Positions 53,016 to 62,029 of a stretch of DNA of 64,000 nt are shown one piece after another. The notes under the pieces are model-generated. The model saw only the letters and a program-made list of their open reading frames with translations, did not search any database and had not been told where the DNA came from. Source of the DNA: DAHUYF01 sp052143095 (lineage in GTDB: Bacteria; Pseudomonadota; Alphaproteobacteria; ATCC43930; CGMCC-115725); the NCBI GenBank assembly GCA_052143095.1, contig JBKQTR010000504.1, forward strand, positions 14,309 through 78,308, given 5' to 3'. The translations under genes and the position numbers were made by a program. The first letter of the stretch is position 1. Every line of letters begins with the position of its first letter.

Positions 53016-54161
53016 TCAGTGCCTCGGAAACGCATTGGCATCGCCGGTAAGGATGCGGGCGCTTCCCGTCTGCCAGGACGCGACCACCGCATCGTCGATC
53101 TGAATTGCGCTTGCGAAGAAAACCGCTTCGGGAACGTAGGCGACAAATTCGTCGGCGCCGTTCATCTGGCCGGGAGCGAGATCGATGGCGAGCGTGACCT
53201 TGACGTAGATGCCCTGGTACTCGGTCATGGTGACGCGGGCGCGCAGCGCGTTGACGCCGAGCGCCGGGGACCCGACGGCCTTGGCCAGAAGCACCTCATC
53301 GCGGCGCACCGCGAAATTGACCACCGATCCCACCATCAGGTGTTGGTTCTCGCCGATGAGCTCGAAGTGTTGGCCGCCCGCGCCCCTCAGCGCGGCGCGC
53401 CCGCCGACGAAACTCTGGACCGTTCCCGACAGCACGTTTTGGCCGCCCATGAAGCGCGCGACATAGGGGCTTGCCGGATCGGCATAGATGCCGCGCGCCG
53501 AGGAGGCCTGCTCGATCTTTCCCTTGTCCATGACCACGACCTGCTCGGCGACGGCCACGGCCTCGAGCTGAGTGTGGGTGACATGGATGAAGGTGATGCC
53601 GAGCCGCTTTTGCATCTCGCGCAGTTCCGAGCGCATTTGCAGCCGCAGGAACTCGTCGAGCGCCGACAGCGGCTCGTCCAGAAGAAGCACGCGCGGCTTC
53701 GTCACGATCGCGCGCGCCAGCGCCACGCGCTGCTGTTGGCCGCCGGAAAGCTGGTTCGGCATGCGATTGGCGAGCGCGGTAAGCTGGACCTGCTCGATCA
53801 CCGCGTCGACGGCCCTGTAGCGCTCCTTCTTCTCGATGCCTTGGGCGCGCAACGCGAAGGCGATGTTGTCGCGCACGGAGAGATGCGGGAACAGCGCGTA
53901 GTTCTGGAACATCATCGCGGTGCCGCGTTCGCGCGGCTCGAGACCGACGACGTTCTCGCCGCCGATCAGGATCTCGCCGTCGGTCGGCGTCTCGTGTCCG
54001 GCGACCATCCGGAGAATGGTGGTCTTGCCGCAGCCCGACGGTCCCAGCAGGCAGCAATAGGCGCCGTCCTCGATCCTAAGGTTGACGCCGTCCACCGCAA
54101 CGGTGCCGTCCGCAAACCGCTTGAACAATCCCACCAGCTCGATCGTACCCCGTCCGTCCAT
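53016..54161 (-). CDS. Polyamine-type ABC transporter ATP-binding protein (PotA-like)
   Basis: A 381-residue ATPase with Walker A GPSGCGKTT at residues 40-48, signature LSGGQQQRVALARAI, Walker B VLLLDEPLSALD, the H-loop HVTHTQLEA and a C-terminal TOBE-like beta domain. Last gene of a potD-potB-potC-potA-like operon. The ligand could be a polyamine or a related cation. I chose the ATG at 54159-54161 (MDGRGTIELVG). Confidence 0.9.
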   Translation of the reverse strand: MDGRGTIELVGLFKRFADGTVAVDGVNLRIEDGAYCCLLGPSGCGKTTILRMVAGHETPTDGEILIGGENVVGLEPRERGTAMMFQNYALFPHLSVRDNIAFALRAQGIEKKERYRAVDAVIEQVQLTALANRMPNQLSGGQQQRVALARAIVTKPRVLLLDEPLSALDEFLRLQMRSELREMQKRLGITFIHVTHTQLEAVAVAEQVVVMDKGKIEQASSARGIYADPASPYVARFMGGQNVLSGTVQSFVGGRAALRGAGGQHFELIGENQHLMVGSVVNFAVRRDEVLLAKAVGSPALGVNALRARVTMTEYQGIYVKVTLAIDLAPGQMNGADEFVAYVPEAVFFASAIQIDDAVVASWQTGSARILTGDANAFPRH

Positions 54162-54216
54162 CTCTCTAACCCGTCTACTCCTGCTGCAGGCGCCCGGCCA
54201 CCGCCAAGCGCTCGGC

Positions 54217-55047
54217 CTAGGCCAGGCGCCCGACCCGGCGGCGTTGAATGAGAGCCACCGCGGACAGCGAAATCCCGATGACCACAAAGGAAAAGATCGT
54301 CGTCAGCGTGCCCAGCGCGTAGATCGAGGGCGACGTGACGTTCTGCGTCATGCTCCAGATTTCGATCGGCAGCGTGTTCGTGCCGCCCGTGGTCTGCAGC
54401 GTGCGCGGGAACTCGTCGTAGGAGAGCGTGAAGCCGAACAGCGCCACCGCGATGATCCCCGGAAGCACGATCGGCAACACCACCAGCCACAATGTCGCGG
54501 CGCGCGTCGACCCCATGTCGCGCGCGGCCTCCTCGTAGGACCGGCTGAGCCGCCCGAACACCGCGAACATGATCAACAGGCCGAACGGCAGCGTCCAGGT
54601 GAGCTGCGCGCCGAGCGCCGAGCTCCACCAGTCGGTGCTGAGGCCGAAGATCTGGAACATCAGGCCGATGCCGATGCCGAGCACGTAGCCCGGCGCCACC
54701 AGGCTCGCGACCGCGAGGTAGAACAACGCGCCGGCGCCGCGAAATCTCTCGCGGAAGGCCAGACCCGCCGATACCGACACGGCCACGGTCAACACCATCA
54801 CGATCAGCGCGAGCGGGATCGACCGCGTGATCGCTCCGATCATGTCGCCGGTGTCGGCTTGCGTCGCGAGCTGCACGAACCAGAAGATGTCGCGTCCGCG
54901 CATCGGGAACACCAGCCCGCCTTGCGGACCCTGGAACGACAGGACGAAGATGCAGAACATGGGCCCATAAAGGAACAGCACATAGGCGGCGAAGAAAGTG
55001 GCCAGGACATAGAAGGTCCAGGGTCGGCGGTCGGACGAGGTCTGCAT
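54217..55047 (-). CDS. Polyamine-type ABC transporter permease (PotC-like)
   Basis: A 276-residue inner-membrane permease with about six helices and the permease loop EEAARDMGSTRAATLWLVVLP. It pairs with the PotB-like permease, 9 bases upstream. Confidence 0.9.
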   Translation of the reverse strand: MQTSSDRRPWTFYVLATFFAAYVLFLYGPMFCIFVLSFQGPQGGLVFPMRGRDIFWFVQLATQADTGDMIGAITRSIPLALIVMVLTVAVSVSAGLAFRERFRGAGALFYLAVASLVAPGYVLGIGIGLMFQIFGLSTDWWSSALGAQLTWTLPFGLLIMFAVFGRLSRSYEEAARDMGSTRAATLWLVVLPIVLPGIIAVALFGFTLSYDEFPRTLQTTGGTNTLPIEIWSMTQNVTSPSIYALGTLTTIFSFVVIGISLSAVALIQRRRVGRLA

Positions 55048-55056
55048 CGCTGTCCC

Positions 55057-55920
55057 CTATTGCCGGTCTACGAGTTCCTTGCGCACGTCGACCACGCGCA
55101 TGATCAGGCCCACCATCAGCATGACGATGATGATCAGAAACACCGACTGCGCCGCCGCCTGCGGGTACAACAGGGTCGAGATGTCGTCATAGACCGCCGA
55201 AAGGATCGAGGCCCGTCCGCCGCCGCTGAGGACCTTGACGATGTAGAAGTCGCCCATCACCAGGGTGACGACGAAGATCGATCCGAGCGCGATGCCGTTC
55301 TTGGTCAGCGGAATCACCACCTGAAGCATGGTCTGGAACCGGCTCAGACCGGCGTCGCGCGCGGCTTCGAACAGCGCCCGGTCGATGCGGCTCATCGTAT
55401 TGAAGATCGGCACGATCATGAAAATCGTGAAAATGTGCACGTAGGAGACCACGACCGAGAAATCGGAAAACAGCAGGAACTGCAGCGGCTGGTGAATCAC
55501 GCCGGTACCGATCAGCGCGCTGTTGATCAGCCCCTGCTTGCCGAGCAGCGGCAGCCAGGAAATCATCCGGATGATGTTCGACGTCCAGAACGGCACGGTG
55601 CACACCAGGAACAGGCCGATCGCGATCAGCTTGCTGCGCACGTGAAAGACCAGGAAATAGGCGACGAGAAAGCCGATGACCAAGGTGCACGCCCAGGTCA
55701 TGACCGCGAACTTGATCATCGACCAGTAGAGGCTGTAGGTGAGTCCGGTATTGAGAATCGCCGCGTAATTCTCGAAGGTGAAGGCGGGCGTCATCCCCAT
55801 ATCGTCGTAATGGAAGAAGCTGACCGCCAGCACGATCAACAGCGGGAACACGAAGAACACCAGCAGCACAGCCACCAGGGGCAGAACCTGAAGCGCTAGC
55901 CTGGTCCGAGCCGATACCAT
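55057..55920 (-). CDS. Polyamine-type ABC transporter permease (PotB-like)
   Basis: A 287-residue inner-membrane permease with about six helices and the loop FEAARDAGLSRFQTMLQVVIP. It follows the binding-protein gene by about 78 bases and precedes the PotC-like gene. Confidence 0.9.
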   Translation of the reverse strand: MVSARTRLALQVLPLVAVLLVFFVFPLLIVLAVSFFHYDDMGMTPAFTFENYAAILNTGLTYSLYWSMIKFAVMTWACTLVIGFLVAYFLVFHVRSKLIAIGLFLVCTVPFWTSNIIRMISWLPLLGKQGLINSALIGTGVIHQPLQFLLFSDFSVVVSYVHIFTIFMIVPIFNTMSRIDRALFEAARDAGLSRFQTMLQVVIPLTKNGIALGSIFVVTLVMGDFYIVKVLSGGGRASILSAVYDDISTLLYPQAAAQSVFLIIIVMLMVGLIMRVVDVRKELVDRQ

Positions 55921-55998
55921 CGCTTAACTCGCATCCTCATTACTCCGCATGGGGAGAGCGGACGATCGCGCCGCCGCCCTCCCGTCGGCATCCGCCAA

Positions 55999-57336
55999 TC
56001 AGGCGGCCTTGAACTCGTTCCAGCGCTGAATCATGTACTGGTTCTCGTCCATGACCGTGTTCCAACACGAAATGTTGGTGAACCGCTCGATGAACGAGCC
56101 GCCGTCGCGTACCGCGCCGGGCTTGGCAATCGGCGCGCCATAGGGGTCCTTGATGACGTCCGTGGCCGGCTTGCCGAGGTACCAATAGCCGTACTCGTTG
56201 GCGTCCATGAACTTCTCCGCGGTCTTCGGCACCGGGCTGTAATACCCATGCCGCGCGACGAAGGCGCCCTGCCAGCCCGAGTAGTACCAGTTGAGATATT
56301 CATAGGCGGCGTCGAGCTTTTTGCCTTCGAGGTGTTTCATCAGTCCCATGCCGTTGCACCAGCCGCGATAGCCTTCCTTGCCGTCGGGCCGCAGATTGAC
56401 CGGCGCGTAGATGCAAGGGATGCTTTTGGCCAGCACGGCGGTGACCGCCGGCGACCACATCGATTGGAGAATCACCTCGCCCGAGGCCATCAGCTCGACC
56501 GATTGTTCGAAGGTGGTCCAGGTGGCGCGGAACTGGCCCGCTTTCTTGAGCGCGATGAGCGCGTTGATCGTGGTGTCGATCTCCGCCCGCGTCATGTTGC
56601 CTTTGTTCTTGTAGACGAGATCGCCGCGCGACTCGCAGGCGAGCGCCGCGTCCATGATGCCGATGTTCGGCACGTCGAGGATCGCCGCCTTGCCCTTGTA
56701 TTTCGGGTCGAACAGCTCCTTCCATTGGGTAACCGGGTGATCCACCAGGTCGGGCCGATAGCCCATGGAATCGCAGTTGTAGACCTGCGGCAGCATGGTC
56801 ATGTAGTCGTGCACGCCCTCGACGATCTTGCTGGCATCCTTGGTCTCGACATACATGGCCTCATAGGGCGAGATGCCCTGGCGCGAGACCTTCTTGCCCT
56901 CGTATTCGCCCTTGGTGAAGATCGGCAGCATATTGTCGAATTCTTTGACGCGCTTGACCTCGATGCCCTGCACCAGGCCGCGGGCCACGGCCACCTTGGC
57001 CTGCCAGCCCTCGAGATCGGGGATGTCGACCGATTTCGGCTGCGTGACGAAGCGCGTGAGCGCGGCCGAGGTGTCGAGATTCTGCATCACGACCTTGAAG
57101 CCGAGATCTTTCGCCGCCTGGTCGCCGATCGCCTGCACTACCGAATAGGACACGCCGATATGGGTCAGCGTTATGTCCTTGATCTCCTGCGCCCAGATCA
57201 TCGGCGCGCCGATGACGCCGGTGCCGGCCGCGGTGCCGACCGCCGCGGCCGCTCCCTTCAAGAGTTTGCGCCGCGAGATGAGAGTAGTCTTGTCGCTTCC
57301 CTTAGTCATACGGTCTTTCTTCCGGCGTTCGCTCAT
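55999..57336 (-). CDS. Polyamine-type ABC transporter substrate-binding protein (PotD-like), Tat signal
   Basis: A 445-residue binding protein. The N-terminus holds a twin-arginine signal (ISRRKLLKGAAAAVG), so it is probably exported folded. The rest is the two-lobed type II binding fold with DIPDLEGWQAKVAVARGL and NGMGLMKHLEGKKLDAAYEY. A GGAGG ribosome site precedes the first ATG; a second ATG 9 codons later is less likely. First gene of the operon, divergent from a LysR regulator. Confidence 0.88.
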   Translation of the reverse strand: MSERRKKDRMTKGSDKTTLISRRKLLKGAAAAVGTAAGTGVIGAPMIWAQEIKDITLTHIGVSYSVVQAIGDQAAKDLGFKVVMQNLDTSAALTRFVTQPKSVDIPDLEGWQAKVAVARGLVQGIEVKRVKEFDNMLPIFTKGEYEGKKVSRQGISPYEAMYVETKDASKIVEGVHDYMTMLPQVYNCDSMGYRPDLVDHPVTQWKELFDPKYKGKAAILDVPNIGIMDAALACESRGDLVYKNKGNMTRAEIDTTINALIALKKAGQFRATWTTFEQSVELMASGEVILQSMWSPAVTAVLAKSIPCIYAPVNLRPDGKEGYRGWCNGMGLMKHLEGKKLDAAYEYLNWYYSGWQGAFVARHGYYSPVPKTAEKFMDANEYGYWYLGKPATDVIKDPYGAPIAKPGAVRDGGSFIERFTNISCWNTVMDENQYMIQRWNEFKAA

Positions 57337-57379
57337 CTGGACCTCCGATTAGTCGGCGCTGGCGCCAGCCGTCCATATT

Positions 57380-57411
57380 GTGAGCACTTCTGGTGAAAAT
57401 CTGTGCATCAC
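57380..57411. promoter_or_regulatory. Inverted repeat in pot-lysR divergent region (candidate LysR site)
   Basis: GTGAGCAC (57380-57387) and GTGCATCAC (57403-57411) are inverted copies with one extra base, 15 bases apart. They lie between the divergent binding-protein gene and the LysR gene. The spacing and place fit a LysR-type operator, but binding is inferred. Confidence 0.4.
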
Positions 57412-57512
57412 TTGGCGTGGCGCTATGAACTTTGGACAGACCTTAAATCGACTTGGCTCCGGTACAGAAATTGCAAATGTTAATCGCGAGCATAAGCAGG
57501 AGTTATGGCGCC

Positions 57513-58442
57513 ATGGTCGCCGGGCATCTCGATATCCGGTCGCTGCGGTCTTTCGTTGCGGTCGTCGAGACCGGCAGCGTCACCGAGGCGGCGCGGCGGA
57601 TGGGGCGGACCCAGCCGGCGATCACGCTGCAGATCCGCCGGCTCGAGGAGCAGACGGGCAAGCAGTTCTTCGAGCCGATGGCGCGCCGGCCGCGGCCGAC
57701 GCGCGACGGCGAGGTGCTGCTGGGCTATGCCCGCGCCATCCTGCGCATGCATGACGAGCTGTGGCGGCGGATGCACACCAAGCATATCGAGGGGCGCGTC
57801 GTGCTCGGCACGCCCGATCTCTATGCCGCCTATCTGCTGCCGCAGATCCTGACCAGCTTCCGCGCGGCCTATCCCGGCGTCGAGGTCGATGTGCGCTGCG
57901 CGCTCAGCCGCACGCTGATGGAGGAGATCGACGCCAACGAGATCGACATCGCGCTGGTGACCGCCATGCCGGGGATCCGCGCCGGCGAGTTCATCCGCAA
58001 GGAGCCGCTGGTCTGGGTCGGCGGCCAGGGCCATGCCGCCTATAACGAGAACCCGGTGCCGCTGGCGCTGCTGCCGCGCGGCAATCTCTATCGCGACGCC
58101 GCGCTCGAGGCGCTCGACCGCATCGGCCGGCCGTGGCGGCTCGCCTGCATCAGCGAGAGCATCAGCGGCTTGCAGGCGGCGGTGTTCTCCGGCTTTGCCG
58201 TCAGCGTCGTGGCGAAGAGCGCGCTGGTCGCCGGCATGCGCGTCCTCGGCCGCGACGAATCCTTCCCCGATCTGCCGGAAGTCGATGTGGTGATGCATCG
58301 CTGTCCCGGTAGGCCCAGCGCCGCCGCCGACCGGCTGGCGGATTTCGTCATCGCCAGCCTGCTGCGCGACAGCGTCGACGCCGCCCTGCCTGCCGCCGGG
58401 GCGGCGTTGGCGCTTAGAGTGTCGCCTAATCCGGCAGCCTAA
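57513..58442 (+). CDS. LysR family transcriptional regulator
   Basis: A 309-residue activator type. The N-terminal winged HTH contains LRSFVAVVETGSVTEAARRM and QPAITLQIRRLEEQTGKQFF. The effector domain begins about residue 85 (GRVVLGTPDLYAAYLLPQIL). The start MVAGHLDIRSL follows AGGAG; an earlier in-frame start at 57453 is less typical. It is divergent from the polyamine-type importer and probably controls it and itself. Confidence 0.88.
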   Translation: MVAGHLDIRSLRSFVAVVETGSVTEAARRMGRTQPAITLQIRRLEEQTGKQFFEPMARRPRPTRDGEVLLGYARAILRMHDELWRRMHTKHIEGRVVLGTPDLYAAYLLPQILTSFRAAYPGVEVDVRCALSRTLMEEIDANEIDIALVTAMPGIRAGEFIRKEPLVWVGGQGHAAYNENPVPLALLPRGNLYRDAALEALDRIGRPWRLACISESISGLQAAVFSGFAVSVVAKSALVAGMRVLGRDESFPDLPEVDVVMHRCPGRPSAAADRLADFVIASLLRDSVDAALPAAGAALALRVSPNPAA

Positions 58443-58550
58443 TCCGAACGCCTAATCCGAACGTGTGACACGCGCTATACTCCGGGTATTCGGACAGGAC
58501 GAAGCGCCGGCGACGGCGCCGTTCTCTGCCCTCAGTCGAGGAGATGAGCG

Positions 58551-59444
58551 ATGTCTCAGCTCGTGCCCGGCGCTTCGGATGCCGCGCAGGTTCAGCCGTT
58601 CCCGGCCGGTTTCCGCAGTGAAGAAATCCCGACAAACGGCACGACCCTCCATGTCCGTATCGGCGGCCAAGGGAAGGCGGTCGTGCTTCTCCACGGATAC
58701 GGCGAGACCGGCGACATGTGGGCGCCGCTGGCGGCCGATCTCGTCCGCGACCATGCCGTCGTCGTTCCCGATTTGCGCGGCATGGGGCTTTCGTCGCGCC
58801 CCGAGGGCGGCTACGACAAGAAGACCCAGGGCCAGGACATCGCCGGGCTGCTCGATGCGCTGACGCTCGGCAAGGCCGACCTTGTCACGCACGACATCGG
58901 CAACATGGTGGGCTACGCGCTTGCGGCGCAGTATCCGCAGCGGGTCACGCGCTTCGTCATCATGGACGCGCCGCTGCCGGGCATCGGCCCCTGGGACGAG
59001 ATCGTGCGCAGCCGCGCGCTGTGGCATTTCTCCTTCCAAGGACCCGATGCCGAGCGGCTCGTTGCCGGCCGCGAGCGGATCTATCTCGACCGCTTCTGGA
59101 ACGAGTTCTCGGCCGATCCGAAATCGTTCAGCGAGGCTGCGCGCGAGCATTACGCTGCGCTCTACGCGCAGCCGGGCGCGATGCATGCGGGCTTCAACCA
59201 GTTCGCCGCCTTCGATCAGGACGCGATCGACAACAAGGCCTTCGTCGCCAAAGGCAAGCTCGCGATGCCGATCCTTGCCATCGGCGGCGAGAAATCCTTC
59301 GGCCCGACCATGGCGGTGGTGATGCGCGCCGCCGCGACCGACGTCACCGAGGCGGTGATCGTGAATTCCGGCCACTGGCTGATGGAAGAGCAGCCGGCCG
59401 CCACGATCGCCGCGATCCGCGCTTTCCTCGACCGGAAGAGTTGA
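58551..59444 (+). CDS. Alpha/beta hydrolase (epoxide hydrolase/dehalogenase-like)
   Basis: A 297-residue hydrolase with LLHGYGETGDMW (oxyanion side), an Asp nucleophile in THDIGNMVGYALA and a catalytic His in NSGHWLMEEQPA. The Asp nucleophile sets it with epoxide hydrolases and haloacid or haloalkane dehalogenases rather than esterases. PDLRGMGLSSRPEGGYDKKT is typical of that group. No signal peptide. The substrate is unknown. Confidence 0.85.
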   Translation: MSQLVPGASDAAQVQPFPAGFRSEEIPTNGTTLHVRIGGQGKAVVLLHGYGETGDMWAPLAADLVRDHAVVVPDLRGMGLSSRPEGGYDKKTQGQDIAGLLDALTLGKADLVTHDIGNMVGYALAAQYPQRVTRFVIMDAPLPGIGPWDEIVRSRALWHFSFQGPDAERLVAGRERIYLDRFWNEFSADPKSFSEAAREHYAALYAQPGAMHAGFNQFAAFDQDAIDNKAFVAKGKLAMPILAIGGEKSFGPTMAVVMRAAATDVTEAVIVNSGHWLMEEQPAATIAAIRAFLDRKS

Positions 59445-59511
59445 GCGTCAGCGCGGCCACGTCGCCGGGGCGGGGCGCGGGCACGGCCCGCCACCCAGGG
59501 CGCGGCTTGCG

Positions 59512-59973
59512 CTAGGCGCTTGCGCGCCGCGACAGCGCAGGCGCGATCAAGGTGCAGCCCCTCCAGCCCCAATAGATCCGGTGATGGCGGATCAGTCCCC
59601 CCGCGATCTCGATGACCTCAACGAGGTCCAGCTGATCGCCGTCGGGCGCCTGGCGCGGATACTCCCAGACCAGCAGGCGGCGATTGTCGGTCAGCCACTC
59701 GCCGGTGCGATACCAGCGCACGAGATCGTTGGGCCGACGCTTTGCGCCCTCCGCGAAGAAGCGGCGCAACTCGGCCTGGCCGCGCAGCACGCCATCGGGC
59801 TTGTCATCGAGGATGGCCGGCACGAGCGGGCTCTCCAGCACGGCGTCCTCGGCGTAGAGCGCGAGCAGCCCCTCGGTGTCGAGCCCCTTGGCGCGATCGT
59901 GCCAGTCGCGGTGGATGCGCTCGCAATCGGCCAGGAAGCCGCCTTGCGATTGTTGGTTCTGATGCGGATTCAT
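59512..59973 (-). CDS. SnoaL-like (NTF2-fold) protein
   Basis: A 153-residue NTF2-fold protein. The helix-plus-sheet pattern includes LDTEGLLALYAEDAVLESPLVP, LRGQAELRRFFAEGA and LVEVIEIAGGLIRHHRIYWGW. The family includes cyclases, isomerases and binding proteins, so the activity is open. I take the ATG at 59971-59973 as start; one 7 codons earlier has no ribosome site. Confidence 0.8.
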   Translation of the reverse strand: MNPHQNQQSQGGFLADCERIHRDWHDRAKGLDTEGLLALYAEDAVLESPLVPAILDDKPDGVLRGQAELRRFFAEGAKRRPNDLVRWYRTGEWLTDNRRLLVWEYPRQAPDGDQLDLVEVIEIAGGLIRHHRIYWGWRGCTLIAPALSRRASA

Positions 59974-60130
59974 TGGCGCTCTCGCCTCCATCATGGCTGC
60001 TGCGGCGGAGCATAGCCGCTGGACGACGCGCGATGCTTCGGTGACGATCGAAGCGTGCGCGGTGAGCCGACCTGGCGCAGGGTCTTTCCGCCATCGACGC
60101 CCTCCTCACCGTCCCGCTGCGCGGGTCCCT

Positions 60131-60158
60131 CCCTCTCCGCCCCAAGGGGCGGAGAGGG
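60131..60158. repeat. CTCCGCCC palindrome
   Basis: CCCTCTCCGCCCCAAGGGGC followed by GGAGAGGG, a near-perfect hairpin. It matches the palindromes at 43775-43804 and 43972-44000. It is located after the pyridoxal kinase gene and could also serve as a transcription end. Confidence 0.6.
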
Positions 60159-60194
60159 CTCCGGACGGCCGCGCCTACCGAATCGGAATTTGCG

Positions 60195-61037
60195 CTAGCC
60201 GATCCGCTGCGGCGCGAAGCGGCGCGGCGGTGCCACCAGCGCGTCCTGCGCACTGACGATTGCAAGCTCCGCCTCGCCCGATCGCGCGGTGGCGTCGATC
60301 ACCGCATAGACCGCGGCGGCCGTGGCGGCGAGCGCCGCCGCCGTGTCGCGCAGGCGCAGGACATGGCCGAGGAAGAGCGCCGCGGTGAGATCGCCGGCGC
60401 CGTCGGCGAGGATCGGCAGGCGCGGCGTCGCCACCACGAAAGCGCCGTCGTCGCCCAGCGCCAGCAAGGCGATCTCGCCGGCCGGAGCGGGGAGGCTGGT
60501 GGCCAGCACCAGGCGCGGGCCCTGCGCGCGCAGGCTCGCTGCGGCGACAAGCGCGTCGGCAACGGTGTCGACGCTGCGCCCGGTTAGCAGCGCCAGCTCG
60601 AAGCGGTTGGGGGTCAGGATATCGGCGGCGGGCAGCGCACGGTCGCGGAAGAACTCGGCGATGCCCGGGCGCACGAATATGCCGGTATGGTCGTCGCCGA
60701 TGACGGGATCGCAGCAATAGAGCGCCGCCGGGCTCGCTGCCTTCACGGCGGCGACCGCGTCGAGCACCGCCGCGCCCAGCGCCGCCTCGCCGAGATAGCC
60801 CGACAGCACCGCCTCCAAGCGCGCGAAGCCACCGCGCTCGCCGATGCCGGCGATCACCGCGGCGATGGTCTCGGCATCCCACGCCTTGCCGCGCCAGGCG
60901 CCGTAGCCGGTGTGGTTGGAGAACTGCACGGTGTCGACCGGCCAGACCTCGAATCCCAGGCGCTGCAGCGGAAAGACCGCGGCAGAATTGCCGACATGGC
61001 CATAGGCGACGGCCGATTGGATCGAGAGGATCGCCAC
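60195..61037 (-). CDS. pdxY: Pyridoxal kinase (PdxY-like)
   Basis: A 280-residue ribokinase-fold enzyme that phosphorylates pyridoxal in vitamin B6 salvage. It has SIQSAVAYGHVGNSAAVFPLQR at the start, WPVDTVQFSNHTGYG, YCCDPVIGDDHTGIFV, DILTPNRFELALLTG and the anion-hole GAGDLTAALFL with the catalytic Asp. It follows the dehalogenase-like gene by 7 bases, so it is probably cotranscribed with it. Confidence 0.92.
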   Translation of the reverse strand: MAILSIQSAVAYGHVGNSAAVFPLQRLGFEVWPVDTVQFSNHTGYGAWRGKAWDAETIAAVIAGIGERGGFARLEAVLSGYLGEAALGAAVLDAVAAVKAASPAALYCCDPVIGDDHTGIFVRPGIAEFFRDRALPAADILTPNRFELALLTGRSVDTVADALVAAASLRAQGPRLVLATSLPAPAGEIALLALGDDGAFVVATPRLPILADGAGDLTAALFLGHVLRLRDTAAALAATAAAVYAVIDATARSGEAELAIVSAQDALVAPPRRFAPQRIG

Positions 61038-61044
61038 GCGCGGC

Positions 61045-61941
61045 TCAGGCGAGCGCCGCCAGCGCCTGCGGCATGAACAGCGGCGCCCATTCCTGGACGA
61101 AATGCCCGGCCTCGGCGACCTCGATCGGCGGCGGGCAGTTGCGGATGAGCGGCGCCAGTGCGCGCATCACCGGCGGCCCGAGCACGGGATCGGTCATGCC
61201 GATGACCATGGCGCTCCGCCCGGACCAATCCTGCTGCCACCAGTCGCGCGCGCGCCGCGACAGCGCCGCGCCGCCGGCATCGGCGCGGTCGGGCACGAGC
61301 TGCGGGAAGCGGCGCACCCCCGCCTTGTAGCGGATATCGGGGTAGGGCGCGGCATAGGCCGCCGCCTCTGCGGGCTGGAGCAGCGGGCAGGCGCGCGCCA
61401 TCAGCTTTGCCACATCCATGTCGGGATTGGCGGCGCACCAGGCGCGCCAGGCGATGAAGCCCTGGGTGAGCGGCCGGTCGCCGGTGCCGAGCGCCGTGTT
61501 CATCACCAAGAGGCCGGTGAAGCGCTCTGCCATGTCCATCGGCAAGGTGAGGCCGATGAGGCCGCCCCAATCCTGGCAGACCAGCGTGATGTCGCGGAGG
61601 TCGAGGCGCGCGATGAAGGCGAGGAGCGCGTCGCGGTGGAAGTCGAAGGTGTAGAGCGCGTCGTCGACCGGCTTGTCGGAGCGGCCGAAGCCGAAGAAAT
61701 CCGGCGCCACGGCGCGGTGGCCGGCGGATGTCACGAAGGGGATGAGCTTGCGGTAGAGATAGCTCCAGCTCGGCTGACCGTGGAGGCAGAGGAAGGTACG
61801 CCGGGCCGCGCGCGGGCCCTCGTCGAGGTAATGCAGGCGCAAGCCGGCATAGCCTGCGAGATCCGCGCAGTAATGCGGCGCGAAGGCGAAGCCGGGGAGT
61901 GCCGCAAACTGCTCATCCGGCGTGCGCAAGGCTTCGGTCAT
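61045..61941 (-). CDS. Haloalkane dehalogenase-like alpha/beta hydrolase
   Basis: A 298-residue hydrolase with HGQPSWSYLYRKLIP, an Asp nucleophile in VCQDWGGLIGLTLP and a catalytic His in EAGHFVQEWAPL. The N-terminus YAGLRLHYLDEGP and these motifs match haloalkane dehalogenases closely. Activity on halogenated compounds is likely but not proved by sequence. First of two genes with pdxY. Confidence 0.87.
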   Translation of the reverse strand: MTEALRTPDEQFAALPGFAFAPHYCADLAGYAGLRLHYLDEGPRAARRTFLCLHGQPSWSYLYRKLIPFVTSAGHRAVAPDFFGFGRSDKPVDDALYTFDFHRDALLAFIARLDLRDITLVCQDWGGLIGLTLPMDMAERFTGLLVMNTALGTGDRPLTQGFIAWRAWCAANPDMDVAKLMARACPLLQPAEAAAYAAPYPDIRYKAGVRRFPQLVPDRADAGGAALSRRARDWWQQDWSGRSAMVIGMTDPVLGPPVMRALAPLIRNCPPPIEVAEAGHFVQEWAPLFMPQALAALA

Positions 61942-62029
61942 GGCGTTTTTCCTCCCGCGCCATCATGACTTCGCGCGGCGCTTCTGGCTATAGTGGCGGC
62001 TCCGCTTGGACGGAACGGAGATCCCCGCC

